Below the pieces are notes generated by a model. The model made no database searches. It was not told the DNA's origin and was given only the letters and a program-made list of their open reading frames with translations. The translations under genes and the position numbers were made by a program. Below, one piece after another: positions 1 through 10,972 of a stretch of 64,000 nucleotides of DNA (position 1 is the first letter of the stretch; every line of letters begins with the position of its first letter). Source of the DNA: Acorus gramineus (lineage: Eukaryota > Streptophyta > Magnoliopsida > Acorales > Acoraceae). The stretch covers positions 2,232,001 through 2,296,000 of the forward strand of contig JAUJYN010000018.1 in the NCBI GenBank assembly GCA_030737835.1, written 5' to 3'.

Positions 1-1594
1 TGTTGTGTATTTTTAGTGTATTTTTGTATGTATTGTGTATTTTACTCACCGAGTTGATTACCCTGTCTTGCAGATCTTGACGGACGGTCACGCGACGACC
101 CGGATATTGGTGAGTGGGACAATCCAACCCAGTAGGGAGGCGCTATATGCACTTGGGCGTATACCGTCCTCCCCTGGGGCACCATAGTTTAATATTAACT
201 TGTAATCCATGCAAGCATGATTAATATGTAGTATGCATGCCACCCTAGACCTTGTATGTTAGGGACTTGCACCCTTAGGATATGTGTAAGAGCCATGCAT
301 CCTGTCACCATGTTTTCATGCTAGGAAAGCCTCGACCTATGCATGTTCCCATTTAGTTTAATTTATTTAAATCAAATGCGAGCATATGACTATTAGCATG
401 CCTTAGGGAATATTATAAGGGGCCTTGCGAGGTCAACATTGAGACCCGGGCTAGGGTACTCCGTGTTCCTTGTTTGGTTGTCGGGATGTCCTATATCGGG
501 ACCTCATGGTGCCCTCCCAAGGTTTCTTTTCCCAATAATATTATAACCTCGTTATTATTATATATGTTCCCCGCATCTTGGTTATGCGCCCTGGAGGAAT
601 TCTGAAGAATTCATGACATTAGAGTTGTTGAGATGCGTTGTCGACGGATCCGAGTGGATCGTATGCGTATGGATAGGCTGTTTCTGTTCCCTTCGTTGGA
701 TCCGTGTAGAGACTGCCCCAGCGTTAGAATTCATGACATTAGAGTTGTTGAGATGCGTTGTCGACGGATCCGAGTGGATCGTATGCGTATGGATAGGCTG
801 TTTCTGTTCCCTTCGTTGGATCCGTATAGAGACTGCCCCAGCGTTAGAAAGGCCGTCCCGTCAGAGGGCTCCCATCAGTAGGTACCTCCTGATTTGGATT
901 CGGACTGTGCTGAAGTGTGGGAGTAGGCCAAGCGGCCTACGGAGTGGAGGAGAGACTATCGGTGGACCAAGGGTGATTAACAGCCTAGTCAGTCCCAATA
1001 TCCTATGTCACCTATTGAGGGGTGAGGGTGAGGGTGAGGGTGTGGTGGGTCGGCGATGTAGCGACCCACTGGATTGTGTAGTTCCTGCCACTTTGAGGCT
1101 TGATTAATTATTTGTGGTTAATATAAATTGTGATGCATGGGTTGTGCTATTCACTGAGCGTGTGGCTCACCCCTCGCATATATATTTTTCTCCAGTTATC
1201 ACTGAGTCGGACTTGAAGGAGGAGCTCCCCGAGAGACTTCATCAGTAGCGGAGCAGCGCCACGTCCCGCGAGTGTTAGAGGCCATCAGCATCCCTTTTTG
1301 ATTGTATGTATATATATTTCCGTGTTTGGGCACCCTTTTGTATTGGATTTGGATGTATTTGTGTATATTGGCTCTCACATGACAGTTGATTATGTATCGA
1401 GTCTGTATTATGTTTTTGATTTACAGATTCAGTCTATTAGCTTCCGCTATTTGTGTATATATCATGTCAGCCTCTTGTTGTCTGTGTTGTCATTTTAGCT
1501 GTTATTTAGAGTATGTTATTGACCTCCAGTTTAGACTACTGATATCATATATAAACTTGCTGCGTCTCGGGGACAGCCGCCCTGGGGTGTGACA
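1..1594 (+). mobile_element. Tekay-type LTR, subtype I, 3' part (cut by window edge)
   Basis: This is the downstream two-thirds of a + strand LTR whose start lies left of the window. It ends with the family terminus GGGTGTGACA at 1594. It carries the micro-exon signal (acceptor TTGCAG ending at 73, exon 74-109, donor GGTGAGT) and the late acceptor TTTTCTCCAG ending at 1195. Read with a preceding G, the micro-exon is open (DLDGRSRDDPDI), and the last exon continues to ITESDLKEELPERLHQ and stops at 1246-1248. The block 1020-1043 is a GGGTGA hexamer run seen in nearly all sister LTRs. It abuts an opposite-strand LTR piece, into which it probably inserted; the other target duplication is outside the window. 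Confidence 0.8.
607..846. repeat. 120-bp tandem duplication inside the LTR
   Basis: Two head-to-tail copies (607-726 and 727-846) are almost identical; the clearest difference is GTG versus ATA near the end of the unit. Sister LTRs have one copy here, so this is a recent local duplication. It creates a spurious 164-codon open frame with an internal peptide repeat, which I do not consider a gene. Confidence 0.9.
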
Positions 1595-3076
1595 TGTGAC
1601 ATGGCATCAGTACATGTATGGGCTCCTATACATGATACATGGATGTATAACCCTAACATATAATATCCAGCATGGCATGGCTGCAACCTAGCAAGATGGG
1701 CAACAACATATACATATATTCAAACAAGCTAATTTGTAGTTATGATGCCCCAGGGGAGGGCAATGCACGTCAACGTGCATCGAACGCCTCCCACTGGGTT
1801 GGATCGACCCACTCACCCCAATTCGGGTCGTTGCGTTACCGTTCACCAGGATCTGCAAGACAAGGGCATTCACAGAGGTGAGTATAACTACATAAAAGTA
1901 CTTAAAATTAACTAGAAATGCCAAAGGCTTAGACATGCATGCATACGGGCTCGCACGCATGCGAGCATGCGCGTACACACGCATGCTAGAGTGCCTCAGC
2001 ACCTACCCGAGACCTCGGGCAGCCAAATGCATGCTCCGGGATGTGCGCACTGGTGCCCTACCACGTGCCCAGAAGTGCTTAGACGCGCAGCCCCGCGTGC
2101 ACTGCGTGCGGCGCCAGCGACAGGGCGATCCTGCGCGCACACCGGCGCCCCCGCCCCCGCCTGTGCGCGTGCCTGTGCTTGCACGTGCGCGGACAGACTT
2201 GCGCGCGTGCCTGGACCCCTTTATCTCCCTCCCCCAACCCTCCCACACATCCTAAACCAACCACCTAGCATGCTTGACATCCCTAACAGCCCCTACAACA
2301 AGAAAACTAGGGTAGGAGAGCTTACCGAAGGAGGAAAAGGAAGGGGAGATATCCGGGTGCTCTCGACGCACCAAAACCACCCCAATCACCACCACTACCA
2401 CCACCACCACCTCAGCTACTCCTCAAGCTCTAATGGTTGAAAGAATGGGGGGGGGGACATGAGAGCATGAGGGAGCTAGAGAGAAGAGAAAGAGAGAGAA
2501 TCAACAACAACAACACACACACCTACCTTTCTTTCTTGCATTTCCTTCTTGCGCTTATTCTTCTCCTTCCTTTTCTTCTCACACAAACAAAGGGAAGCAA
2601 CAACAAAAAAAAAGGGGAGCAACAAATGAGGTCGGATGGAGAGAGAGAGAGGGAAAGAAAAGAAGAGAGAGAGTTAATAAATTCTCAAAATGGGGGTTGG
2701 TGGGGGGGGGGGTGACTTACGTCAACTCATTCAAGCTACCAAACAAAACCCCTTGACTAGTCAAAAGTAACTTTTGACTAGTCAATGTCTTCATTGACTT
2801 GGTCCAAGTCATCCTTTGACAATCTAGTATCGACCAAAACCCGGATACGATTCGAAACTGCACAATTTCCTAAAATGTAACCAGAACTCGATGAAATTTC
2901 TGTGGGCAGTACCAAATGGTACCAGGACCCATAATATGCGGTTAGATTTTCAATCGGAGTACTGAAACTCACGCAGATAGTTTAAAGCCAAAATTTTAGC
3001 GACTCCGATCGAAAAAGAAAATAACCAGAAATGGCCCAAATACAACCAATAGACTAAAAGTGACACATAGATAAAA
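1595..3076 (-). mobile_element. Tekay-type LTR, subtype I, 5' half (minus strand)
   Basis: On the minus strand this is the U3, promoter-proximal and middle part of an LTR. Its outer end at 3061-3076 is a mutated form (TGACACATAGATAAAA) of the family terminus. It holds a TTGAC/GTCAA cluster (2750-2825), an exon-1 donor (exon edge 2326, GTAAGC) and a 36-nt micro-exon (1817-1852). In this copy the micro-exon frame has a TAA, so it is decayed. The other half of the LTR is missing, presumably beyond the + LTR on the left. Confidence 0.7.
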
Positions 3077-3384
3077 GTTTCCAATCGGGGTGGGTTTCTA
3101 GAGAATGGGGGTCCATATATCCGTCCCCTTTTTTATGAGGAGAAACTAAATGGGGAACGGTGAAAATTTTAAATTTTTTTATAAAATAGAAGAGAAAGAG
3201 ATGGAAAAAAGAAGAGGGAATTGTTCAAATACCCCTTGATTAAGGGTCAATTTTTTTTCTACCCATAGACTTATTTTTATTTTTTATTTACCCCTAAAAT
3301 TTGGTCCTTTTTTTTGCCCCTGAATTTTCATAATACCCGAACTATCCCTTACAGACGATTACAGAAATACATAAATATAATGTG
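3077..3384. other. unassigned AT-rich flank
   Basis: This stretch has T-rich and A-rich runs and no open frame of note. It separates the decayed Tekay LTR from the Tat-like LTR and may be the host sequence into which the Tat-like element inserted. I see no gene or recognisable repeat in it. Confidence 0.4.
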
Positions 3385-4214
3385 TGTGGGGGATGAAATC
3401 TGGCTTTCCCCTCTTGGGCCGGATCTTCGCTGATCCGGGCTTTGAGTGTAGACCCGAGATGGTGTGAGCTAGTCCTCCTCCTCGCTTCGGTCCACCACTA
3501 GCCTTCGATCTTTGTTGTCGTCTGCCCCTTCCTCCTTCTCCTTCTGCCTTCGGGTACCTGAAACTCACACCAGTGTGGTGCCGGCTAACGCCCCTCCGAC
3601 GCTCAAGTCAGTAACCTCTTCGTCTCCAGAAGAAGAACTTAGAATTCTTGAGTTTTAGCAGGAGTAAGAGTCATTGTTCACATACCTTGAGACGGAGGTG
3701 AAGTCCCCCTTTTATACTAAGCAAGGGCGTGCCGAACTTGGCCTTGCGGGGTGATCATATCTTGATATGGAATCTCCACATAGCCTCTGGATCTATTGAC
3801 ATGTGGCACCTAGGGATCATCATCATTATCCTATAACTGTTTTTTCTGACATTCTGTCCTTTTCTAGTGTTAGGGAATATTCCCTTCGCTAACCGTCTCC
3901 TTGTAGGGGAGGATCTTATGGCCGACCTGCTTTTTAATTCGGGCATTGCCCTTTGGACGACCTAATCTTAATGTCAGACAATGTTTGGTACTCGTCCTTA
4001 GACCAACAATGTATGGTCGTCTTATCCTGGTCGGGCATAATTGTTTGCCCAACCTTCGAGGAAGGCAGACTTATTTAAGCCGTAATAGAATTTTGGGCCC
4101 ATGGGCTTTCCTTCCTCTGGCCCATATTTTTATCAACATGGGCTAATACTTGTTCAACCATTGCACTTATACAGTCTTATCCTTATTCGACTTTGATTAA
4201 TTCGGTCTCCCACA
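3385..4214 (-). mobile_element. 3' LTR of a minus-strand Tat-like element
   Basis: Termini are short inverted repeats: TGTGGGGGAT at the left and GGTCTCCCACA at the right. On the minus strand a TATA box (AGTATAAAAGGGGG, near 3712) precedes a block containing GACTTGAGCGTCGGAGG and GCCGGCACCACAC. That block resembles the R/U5 region of Retand/RIRE2-like Tat elements as I recall it. A polypurine tract abuts the right edge, as expected for a 3' LTR on the minus strand. The partner 5' LTR is not in the window, so the target duplication cannot be checked. The left edge is inferred from the terminal inverted repeat. Confidence 0.65.
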
Positions 4215-4230
4215 AATCCCCCCTTCTTTT
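4215..4230 (-). promoter_or_regulatory. polypurine tract of the Tat-like element
   Basis: On the minus strand the bases read AAAAGAAGGGGGGATT directly before the LTR start TGTGGGAGACC. This is the normal primer position for plus-strand DNA synthesis and fixes the strand of the element. Confidence 0.6.
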
Positions 4231-4485
4231 GGTCTCCCAACTGCTTGGGAGTTCGAAAGAACATATCTCGGGAGACCTGCCTGATTGAATGACTCACCCG
4301 CCAAGCCTTCTGGGTCGATTGGATTTGGGCGCTGGGCCCGATGGCTTGTGCATGCGACACTTGTCACTTTCTTGTATTGCCTTCTTCATTTAGTACCACT
4401 TATTGGGGGGAATAACCCCAAGATTTAATTTTGCCGCATCGTCTTCCCTAACGACAGCGGCGGTTAGGGTTCCGGTCCCGACCCT

Positions 4486-4494
4486 TTATATATG
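4486..4494 (+). promoter_or_regulatory. TATA box upstream of antisense ORF A
   Basis: TTATATATG lies about 95 bases before the ATG at 4588 in a pyrimidine-rich leader. It would drive transcription opposite to the host Tat-like element, from just inside its 3' LTR. Confidence 0.45.
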
Positions 4495-4587
4495 CTTTTC
4501 TATTCTTGAGTTCTTCTTCATTTCATTAGAATTCTCTTTCTCTTAGATTTTGACCAGCGCCTCTTTTCGCTCTTATTCCCTGTTTGA

Positions 4588-4973
4588 ATGGCCAACTTTC
4601 CCGACAACCTTGTCATCGAGGAGTACACTGGGGAAATGCCCCCTCAACCAGACCCCGAAACCCTTTTGCTCTATTCCGGCCATATTGAAGCTGGCATGAT
4701 TACCTTCCCATTATCTTTGCTGATAATAGAATTTCTGAGCTTCTTTGGCCTACACCCCCTTCAGCTCATCCCGAGCGCTTACCGCATCTTGATGGTAGTC
4801 AGTGCCCTCAATCGTGCCTACGGTATCAACCTCAGCTTGAGCGAGGTACGGAGCTTCTATATGTTGAAGCTCCTCAATGGACAAGGTAGGATGTTCTACC
4901 TTGCGCGGAGGTCGGGCTCACGGGAGCTAATCAAGGATGCGCAAGAATTTGTCTATGATTGGCGATCCAAACT
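4588..4973 (+). pseudogene. antisense ORF A of Tat-like element, N-terminal part
   Basis: The frame starts at ATG 4588 and is open for 128 codons until the Tekay unit interrupts it. Residues 36-110 match the pattern of the 'putative gypsy type transposon' family (PF04195-like): a FP-L--L-IEFL-FFGLHP-QL-P-AYRILM core followed by a GINLSLSEV segment. The family's biochemical role is unknown. It is common as an extra antisense ORF beside the 3' LTR in Tat relatives. The reading frame resumes exactly at 17046 after one copy of the target duplication AAACT is removed (WRSKL followed by FKIQGAW), so the insertion broke a then-continuous ORF. Confidence 0.7.
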
Positions 4974-7900
4974 TGTTATGCATGTGTCATTTGGAGCCTT
5001 TTTTTTATCGGAGTCGCTAAAATTTTGGCTTTTAGCTACCTGCGGGAGTTGGAGTACTCTGATTGAAAATCTAACTGCATATTATGGGTCCTGGTACCGT
5101 TTTGTACTACCCATAAAAATTTCATCGAATTCCTGTAACGTTTTAGAAAATATACAGTTCCGAATCACATCCGAGTTTGGTCGTTCCTAGTTTGGGAGGT
5201 GGGATGAAAATTGTGCACGTCTAGGTGGGGATTGCTCGACCAAGGTCAAGGGGGGGGGGGGGTTGTTTTGTTTTGTTGTGTGGTTGGGTTGAATATGTCA
5301 ACCCCCACCGACCCACTTTATTTTTCTTAAATGCCCCCCTTTTTGGTGTGTGTGTGTGTGTGTGTCTCCCTCTCTCCCTCTCTAAGTGCAAAGCCATCCG
5401 AGGCTTTCTTTTCTCCTCTCCCTCTCATTTGTGTGTATTGGGTAGAGAAAGTGAAGGAAAAGATGAATAGTGTATGAAGGGATGATCTAGCTAAGGTGAG
5501 TTTGTGTGTATGTGTTGTTTCTTTCCCTTCTCCATCTCCAACCCTCTCATGCCACCCCTCATGTTCCCCTGTTTTTTCCTCCCCTTCTGGTGCAGCCATG
5601 AAGAAGAGAAGCAAAGGAGCTGGTGGTAGTGGTGGTGATGGTCGAGGTGGTCGTGGGTGTGTCGAGAGCCCTGCATCTTCCCATTTTCCTCCCCCTCTTT
5701 GGTAAGGCAGATCTCTGTCTTGTATAGATCTCCGTGAAACTAGTATTTAGAGGCATATTTTTAGGATTGTGTCCTCATGTGATATGATCAACTATGTGTC
5801 TAGTTGTTATATATGAAATTTGGGGTCATTATGATATCTGTCTTGTAAGTTAGAACCTGTTTTGCATGGCCTGGCCAAATTCGCGGGGTAATTGACCTAC
5901 TTCTGGAAATAATTTATTTTGGGCTTGTAGAAGCAAAATTAGGTTATAATGTCTTTATGGATTATGATCCCAGCATGTCAAAGAATGTGTATGATTTATT
6001 TCATAATTTTTGGATGTGTATTTTGTGCTGTGGAGATCAAATAGTAGGGCTAGTTGCAACAGGTTTAGCAGCTTTTCTTATATGTTTGTCAGGAGGTTCC
6101 GTGTATCAATTGTGGATCATTGGTTGTGTTTTGCAGATCTTGTGATCGGACGCGTGGCGATCCGGGTATCAGTGAGTGGTTCGATCCAACCCTTCGAGAT
6201 GCGCTCGACGTGCGTAGTCGTGCGTCGCGCATTAAAGGGGCACACTAGCTATACTACTTGTGTAGATAAGTAGTATGGCCATGCTTAAGCTATAAATGTT
6301 AGATATCTTGCATGCTAGGCATATATTGCATGTATTGTATTCATGTATGAATGACTGTATCGCATGCGCCCCTCTAGTATGGGCATGTATTTCTGTAATG
6401 TGTATGGATGTATAGAATAGGGCATGCCTTAGGTAGTATTGTAATACTACTCCCACTATATTAATAATATCTAGCATGATTAACCTGGGTTAATAACCGG
6501 GTGCATACTTAATATTCCCTGGTCATAAGATTGGAGGACGTGGTATGGTTGTTGCACCCATCTTGTTGGGGCAAAGCTATGACCAGCTTCCGAAGAGGAT
6601 GAGACTTTCCCTCTCTCGCCCTCCCTCTTTGCGTAAACTGAGTAAGTAGATGTGATTCCTACTTGACTCAGGTCCGCTTGGGATTATCAGCATGCACCGG
6701 TTAGTGTGCGAGATCGCGCTTAACCCTTCCCTTTTAAGTTGGTGATATCCAACGCATGCTTAAGTTATACCTTGTATGCTTATATGATTAATGGCCTTGT
6801 ATGCATGTTTAAGTGGGCCATACCTTGTATGCATGTTGTATGATTTGTTGTTTATGATGTAAATCCATGTTAGGGGATACCCTTATAGTCAATTATTAGG
6901 TGATCGTGCATATGGTTCATGCACATAGCTATGATATGATTCTCCTTTAATATATATGCGCATGTTAAAACTAATTAGGCCTATCTGAAATAGGCATGGG
7001 TACGACCCGTTGTCGGGATGTACCTCATTAGTTAGAGCGCGAGCGATGTAATCGCCACCCTGCATCCGTGAGATGCACTTGAATGGAATTCAGGAGAATT
7101 CATTTGTTGTATCGGTTTTGTTAAACCGGTGGCTATGGCATTAAGTTAGGCCTACCCGTGCTAGGCGCGTATATGAACCGCCTGTTGGGTTATATGCCTT
7201 GGGCTTATTTCTGCGTGAGAGCAGAGGTAACCCCTCGCGTCCGAGCGACGCACCCATGTGGGAGTACAAGAGTATTCGATATCATCGATATGTGATTATC
7301 GAGCGTAGTTGACTTTCCCATAGGGTTCGCTTTGCGAACGTGGGGTGCTTCCTCCCGACATCGTCGTGCGTTAAAACACCCCAGCGTCGAAGCTGTCCTG
7401 TTTGGGTGCCACCACTTGTAGGTGCTACCGATGCGTATCGTGGTATACATCTGGCTAATGTACCGATTGTGGAAGGCCGACATGTAGAGGCTACGCAGGA
7501 GAGGGATACCGAATGATATTACGAGCGTGGAATCGTTCTCCCCTTCTTTGGATCCGCGTTGAAGCTACCCGACGTTAAAGCTGTCCTGACAGAGGGCTCC
7601 CACCTGTAGGTACTACCGATGCGTTCGGCAGATGTACTGATCATGGGAGTATACAAGGTAGAGGCTACTCGGGAGAGGGCTACCGGATGACGAAGGGTGT
7701 AGAACAAAAGGTTTTCTTCCAACAGTCCTGTGTCACCCTTAGGGGTGAGGGTGAGGATGAGGTGAAGTCACGTCACCGCGTGACCCATTCGTTTTCGTCC
7801 GTTCCATAGTTGTTGGGTCCGGTTACGTATCGATGTTCAAAGACATCGTTGGGCAGTTATCTCGATGTAGATGATCCAATAGTGTTGTGTAGACCAGTAA

Positions 7901-8528
7901 TTCCGCGTCTCTTTGACCAACGGTATGGTCTCTCCCCAAGAGTCCCAAGAGTCTCCCTCCAGGAGTGAGGGTGAGGGTGAGGTTGGTCACGCCGCCACGT
8001 GACCTTGTTATCCATTGGGTTTCCACCCATGTTTTCCTTGAAAGGAAATTGCCTTAGCATTAAACTGTTGTAATGGTGATTGGTTTCCAGCCACTCACTG
8101 AGCTTGTAGCTCACCCCTTGAATACTGTTTCTTTTACAAGGGCGGTGTTGGGCGTGGAGCTGGAGCTTCCCTGTGACATGGTCTTATGTGCGTGGAGCGT
8201 TCTGTCTGGCGGGTGGAGAGTGCGAGGCTATCAGCTGTCCTAGAGTCATTTTATGTATTGTAAATCGTGCATGTGGCACAGGTTGTATTTTATTTGGACT
8301 AGACTTGGCTCTCAAAGGACATTGATTGTGTATTCGAGTCTGTAATGATATTTTTGGTTTACAGACTTATTGATATTTTTATACTTCCGCTTTTCAGTTG
8401 AGTTATCAGTTATCATTGCTTTGCCAGCTTGTGTGTTATTTATTGGAGTCATTGTTGACCTCTTATACTTGATAGCTGATACTTTATATATTGCCACGCC
8501 TCGGGGATGGCCGCCCTGGGGCGTGACA
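4974..8528 (+). mobile_element. Tekay-type LTR, subtype II, complete; 5' LTR of the unit 4974-17045
   Basis: The LTR runs from TGTTATGCATGTGTC to GGGGCGTGACA (3,555 bp). Its left flank AAACT is repeated at 17046-17050, so the inserted unit is 4974-17045. Inside are a GT microsatellite (5345-5366), an exon-1 donor (GGTAAGG at 5701), a micro-exon (6138-6172, 35 nt, one base shorter than sisters) and a late acceptor (8139-8140, in a decayed context). There is no CG-rich body. Two GGGTGA clusters (7740-7760, 7964-7982) are present. Seven bases after the end (AAAGTTG) match the normal junction with the primer-binding site. Confidence 0.8.
5345..5366. repeat. (GT)n microsatellite in LTR
   Basis: An uninterrupted GT run lies in the exon-1 region of the subtype II LTR. 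Comparable AC/GT runs occur at 16561-16590 and 51691-51730 in minus-strand copies. Confidence 0.85.
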
Positions 8529-8535
8529 AAAGTTG
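8529..8535 (+). other. truncated primer-binding-site junction
   Basis: AAAGTTG is what follows an intact 5' LTR in this family (compare AAAGTTGGTATCAGAGC at 55027). The next bases switch abruptly to a minus-strand integrase fragment, which marks a deletion or rearrangement breakpoint. Confidence 0.5.
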
Positions 8536-9068
8536 ACTCCCCAATCCACTCAAGGACGAGAACCGGTCCGATGAAGGGCCGACTCAGCTTGCCCCGAACG
8601 TCGAAACAGAGGATGCCCTTAAACTGGGACACCTTCAAGAAAAACATGGTCACCAAACCCGAAGGTAAGCTCTTGGCGATGATGACCTGCGTAGCCCTTC
8701 TGTCGGTTCCGAGGGATGTAGATTCACACACGAACCAACCCGGTCACCGCAAGGTCAAATAAATAACTTTTGGCCCCTCTAACTGGTGCTCAACAACCGT
8801 CCAAACACAAGGGAGGTATAAAACTATGCCCGTAGAGTGCCTTTTACAATTCCATCTGGATGCTCGAATGGCAGTCGTCTTGCAGGCACACCCCACCAAA
8901 TGGGTGGTGCCTCACCCAACTGCCCCAAGTCGAGCACGCAGGCACTTAGCATGTCCTCCAAGGTCTGAATCGTCCTCTTTGCTTGGTCATTCATTGGCGG
9001 TGAAACGCTGTACTTTAAATGGAGGCTCAAGCCAAAGCCTTCTGAAGGCTATGCCAGCACCCCGAAGT
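8536..9068 (-). pseudogene. pol: pol fragment: integrase C-terminal part, Tekay-like, decayed
   Basis: On the minus strand this aligns by eye with 31095-31625 of the better element: the stretch after the integrase catalytic core, including the block that reads FKV-GDYVFLKVSPMKGI-F in the good copy. Frameshifts and stops are many. It is the low-coordinate part of an old minus-strand element and is split from its upstream half by the solo LTR at 9069. Joining 9068 to 12449 restores the alignment. Confidence 0.7.
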
Positions 9069-9331
9069 TGTTATACTTGTGTCACTTTTAGCCTGCTGGT
9101 AACCGTTGGAGCGTCCTGGCAGTTTTTAAAATTTTTAGGGTTTTCGATCGGAACCGCTAATTTTTGGACTGTTAGCTATTGTCCTGAGTTAGAGGACTCC
9201 GATTGGAAATCTAACTGCATATTTGGTGTCCTGGTGCCATTTTAGACCTCTCACGAAAATTTCATCGAATTCCGGTAACGTTTCCGAAATTTTGCAGTTT
9301 CGGGGCGTATCTGGGTTTTTAAGTCGCTCGC

Positions 9332-9338
9332 TATATAA
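9332..9338 (+). promoter_or_regulatory. LTR promoter TATA box
   Basis: TATATAA sits about 265 bp from the LTR start, followed by a short leader rich in CTTC. Equivalent boxes appear on the minus strand near 46086-46096 and 58921-58930 in sister LTRs. It implies a very short U3 and about 3 kb of R plus U5. Confidence 0.55.
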
Positions 9339-9689
9339 GTGGGATTTAAAAAGTGCTTGGCACTATTCATCTTCTTCCTCCCCAAGCCCTCTCTCTCCGC
9401 TTATCCGTTTTTCTTGCTTTTGAGCCCCCTAGACCCCTCAAAGATTAAAACCTAAAGCATAGGAAGTGTAGATCGGGTCCCGATCTACACTCCGGTGTTT
9501 TCAAATCCCAATTCTGGCGAGTTTTGCCCGTCCGTCCGCCCTCTCTTCTCCTCTGTTTTGAGCCATCTCGGTGGTGGAGGTAGATCGGGGCGTTGGAAAC
9601 CCTTTGGGAGAGGTTTCGGTGCGCGGAGAGCGTCCGGACTTCCCTTCCTCCCCTTGGTAAGCCTCTTTTTCCTCTCTTTCTTGCCTAGA

Positions 9690-10810
9690 TGTATGCTAGG
9701 AGGGTGGAAATGGGGTTGGGTGGAGGTTGGCGGCGGTGGGTGGCCGTCGGAGGGCTGTGGGAGGCGGTCGGAGGCTGTGGGGGTGGTCGGAGGTGGTTGG
9801 TAGAGGGGCTCGGGCTGGCAGGCTTGCAGCTCGGGCTAGCAGGCTGCTGTCTCGGGCAGGGCACCAGCGCAGGCGCAGGGGTTGGCGCGGGCGTGCGGGC
9901 GGGCGGTGCTGAGGGCCAGCAGGGCTGGGCGTGCGGGCGCTCGACTGGCGCTGGAGGCCAGCAGGGCTGGGCGTGCGCGCTGGGCAGGCTGGCATGGGTT
10001 AGCTCGGGTAGGCTGGGAGCAGTGCACCAGTTTGCTGGGCGCGCGAGCGCGTGCGCGCGGGTGCGCGCGCGGGCGTGCGCTCGGGGGGTGCAGGGAGAGG
10101 CGTGCGGAGCAGGTTGCTGGGCTGTGCAGGCGAGCAGGATGGGCGCGCAGGCGAGCAGGGCAGGGGCGCTCGGGCATCAGGCGGGCAGTGCCCCGGGCGT
10201 GCAAGTGAGCGGTGCTCGGGCCACTCGGCGACGCGCGCAGGCAGGCAACGCGGGCAGCAGCGCGGGCAGGCTGGCAGGCGCGCGGGGCGCGTGCTGCCAG
10301 GCGCGCTGGGCGCGTGTTGCGCGGGCGTGCGCGTGGACGCTGGGTGAGGGTCCCGGGTGCTGGGCGCTGAGCGCTGGGCACTGGGTCGCGGGTACCGGGT
10401 GCTGGCCGAGGGTGCTAGGCGCTGGGGCGCTGGGCGCTGGGCACCGCTGGGGGGCGTGCGCGCGGGGCGCTGGGCAGAGGCAGGCGTGCGCGCGGTGTGG
10501 AGGCTAGTGGTGCGCGCGGGGCGGAGCTGTCGGTGCGCGCAGGGTGCGCGCGGGGGCGAGGGGTTGTGCGCGCGGGGCGTGCGGCGTGCTCGCGTGGTGT
10601 GCGCGGGGAGCGCGGGGGTGCGCGCGGGCTGCTGCGGCGGGGCGCAGTGGGCGGCGGCGCACCGGGTGGCTCGGCTGCGGGTCCAGGGTGGCGGGCAGGG
10701 GCCCGGCGGCGCCTGGGCGCGCGGGCTGAGGCGTGGCGGCGCACCCGAGGGGTCGGGTGGCCGTGCGGGTGGTTGCCGGTGGTGCGGGAGTGATCCGGAG
10801 TGCTCGGGCT
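9690..10810. repeat. CG-rich, degenerate short-repeat body of the LTR
   Basis: About 1.1 kb is extremely G+C-rich on the LTR sense strand, G-dominant, with countless GCGCG, GGGCG and GTGCGCGC steps and irregular short repeats. It yields long open frames of Ala, Arg and Gly in several frames on both strands, which are compositional artefacts. Counterparts (coordinates approximate) occur at 15700-16090, 24600-25060, 29500-29900, 36570-36840, 38540-38940, 42940-43200, 45225-45600, 50860-51230, 55250-55700, 57930-58440 and 59820-60290, always between the exon-1 donor and the micro-exon. Confidence 0.85.
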
Positions 10811-10936
10811 AGCGTGCGTACGTGCCGTATGTACGTTTGCCCGAGTATGGGGTATTTTTGGAGTAGTTTAATGTATTGTTGGGTATTTTTAGTGTGATTG
10901 TGGATTTTACTCACCGTATAAATGCCTGTCTTGCAG

Positions 10937-10972
10937 ATCTTGACGGACGGTCGCGCGACGACCCGGAATTCG
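10937..10972 (+). other. predicted 36-nt micro-exon inside the LTR
   Basis: The acceptor is CTGTCTTGCAG (ends 10936) and the donor is CG|GTGAGTGG (GT at 10973). Equivalent exons are 74-109, 28654-28689 and, on the minus strand, 1817-1852, 15564-15599, 29331-29366 and 57764-57799 (all 36 nt). Subtype III copies are 39 nt: 43355-43393 and 55812-55850 on the plus strand, 38422-38460 and 46378-46416 on the minus strand. Read with the G that ends exon 1, this copy encodes DLDGRSRDDPEF with no stop. Splicing itself is inferred from the motifs only. Confidence 0.55.

Noticed and set aside
1020..1043. Possible CRISPR-like or satellite array of GTGAGG
   Set aside because: Only three or four hexamers, no spacers, present at the same place in every LTR.
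613..1107. 164-codon open frame with an internal repeat
   Set aside because: It is produced by the 120-bp tandem duplication inside an LTR; sister LTRs without the duplication have no such frame.
3230..3360. Possible polyadenylation or MITE-like sequence in the AT-rich flank
   Set aside because: T- and A-runs only; I found no terminal inverted repeats or target duplication.
9689..10812. Long Ala/Arg/Gly-rich open frames on both strands (up to 272 codons)
   Set aside because: They arise from extreme G+C content with few stop codons, occur in several frames at once and are not conserved in frame between LTR copies. The same applies to 15617-16182, 24532-25236, 29208-30258, 38509-39189, 50784-51330, 55197-55854, 57874-58809 and 59745-60523.
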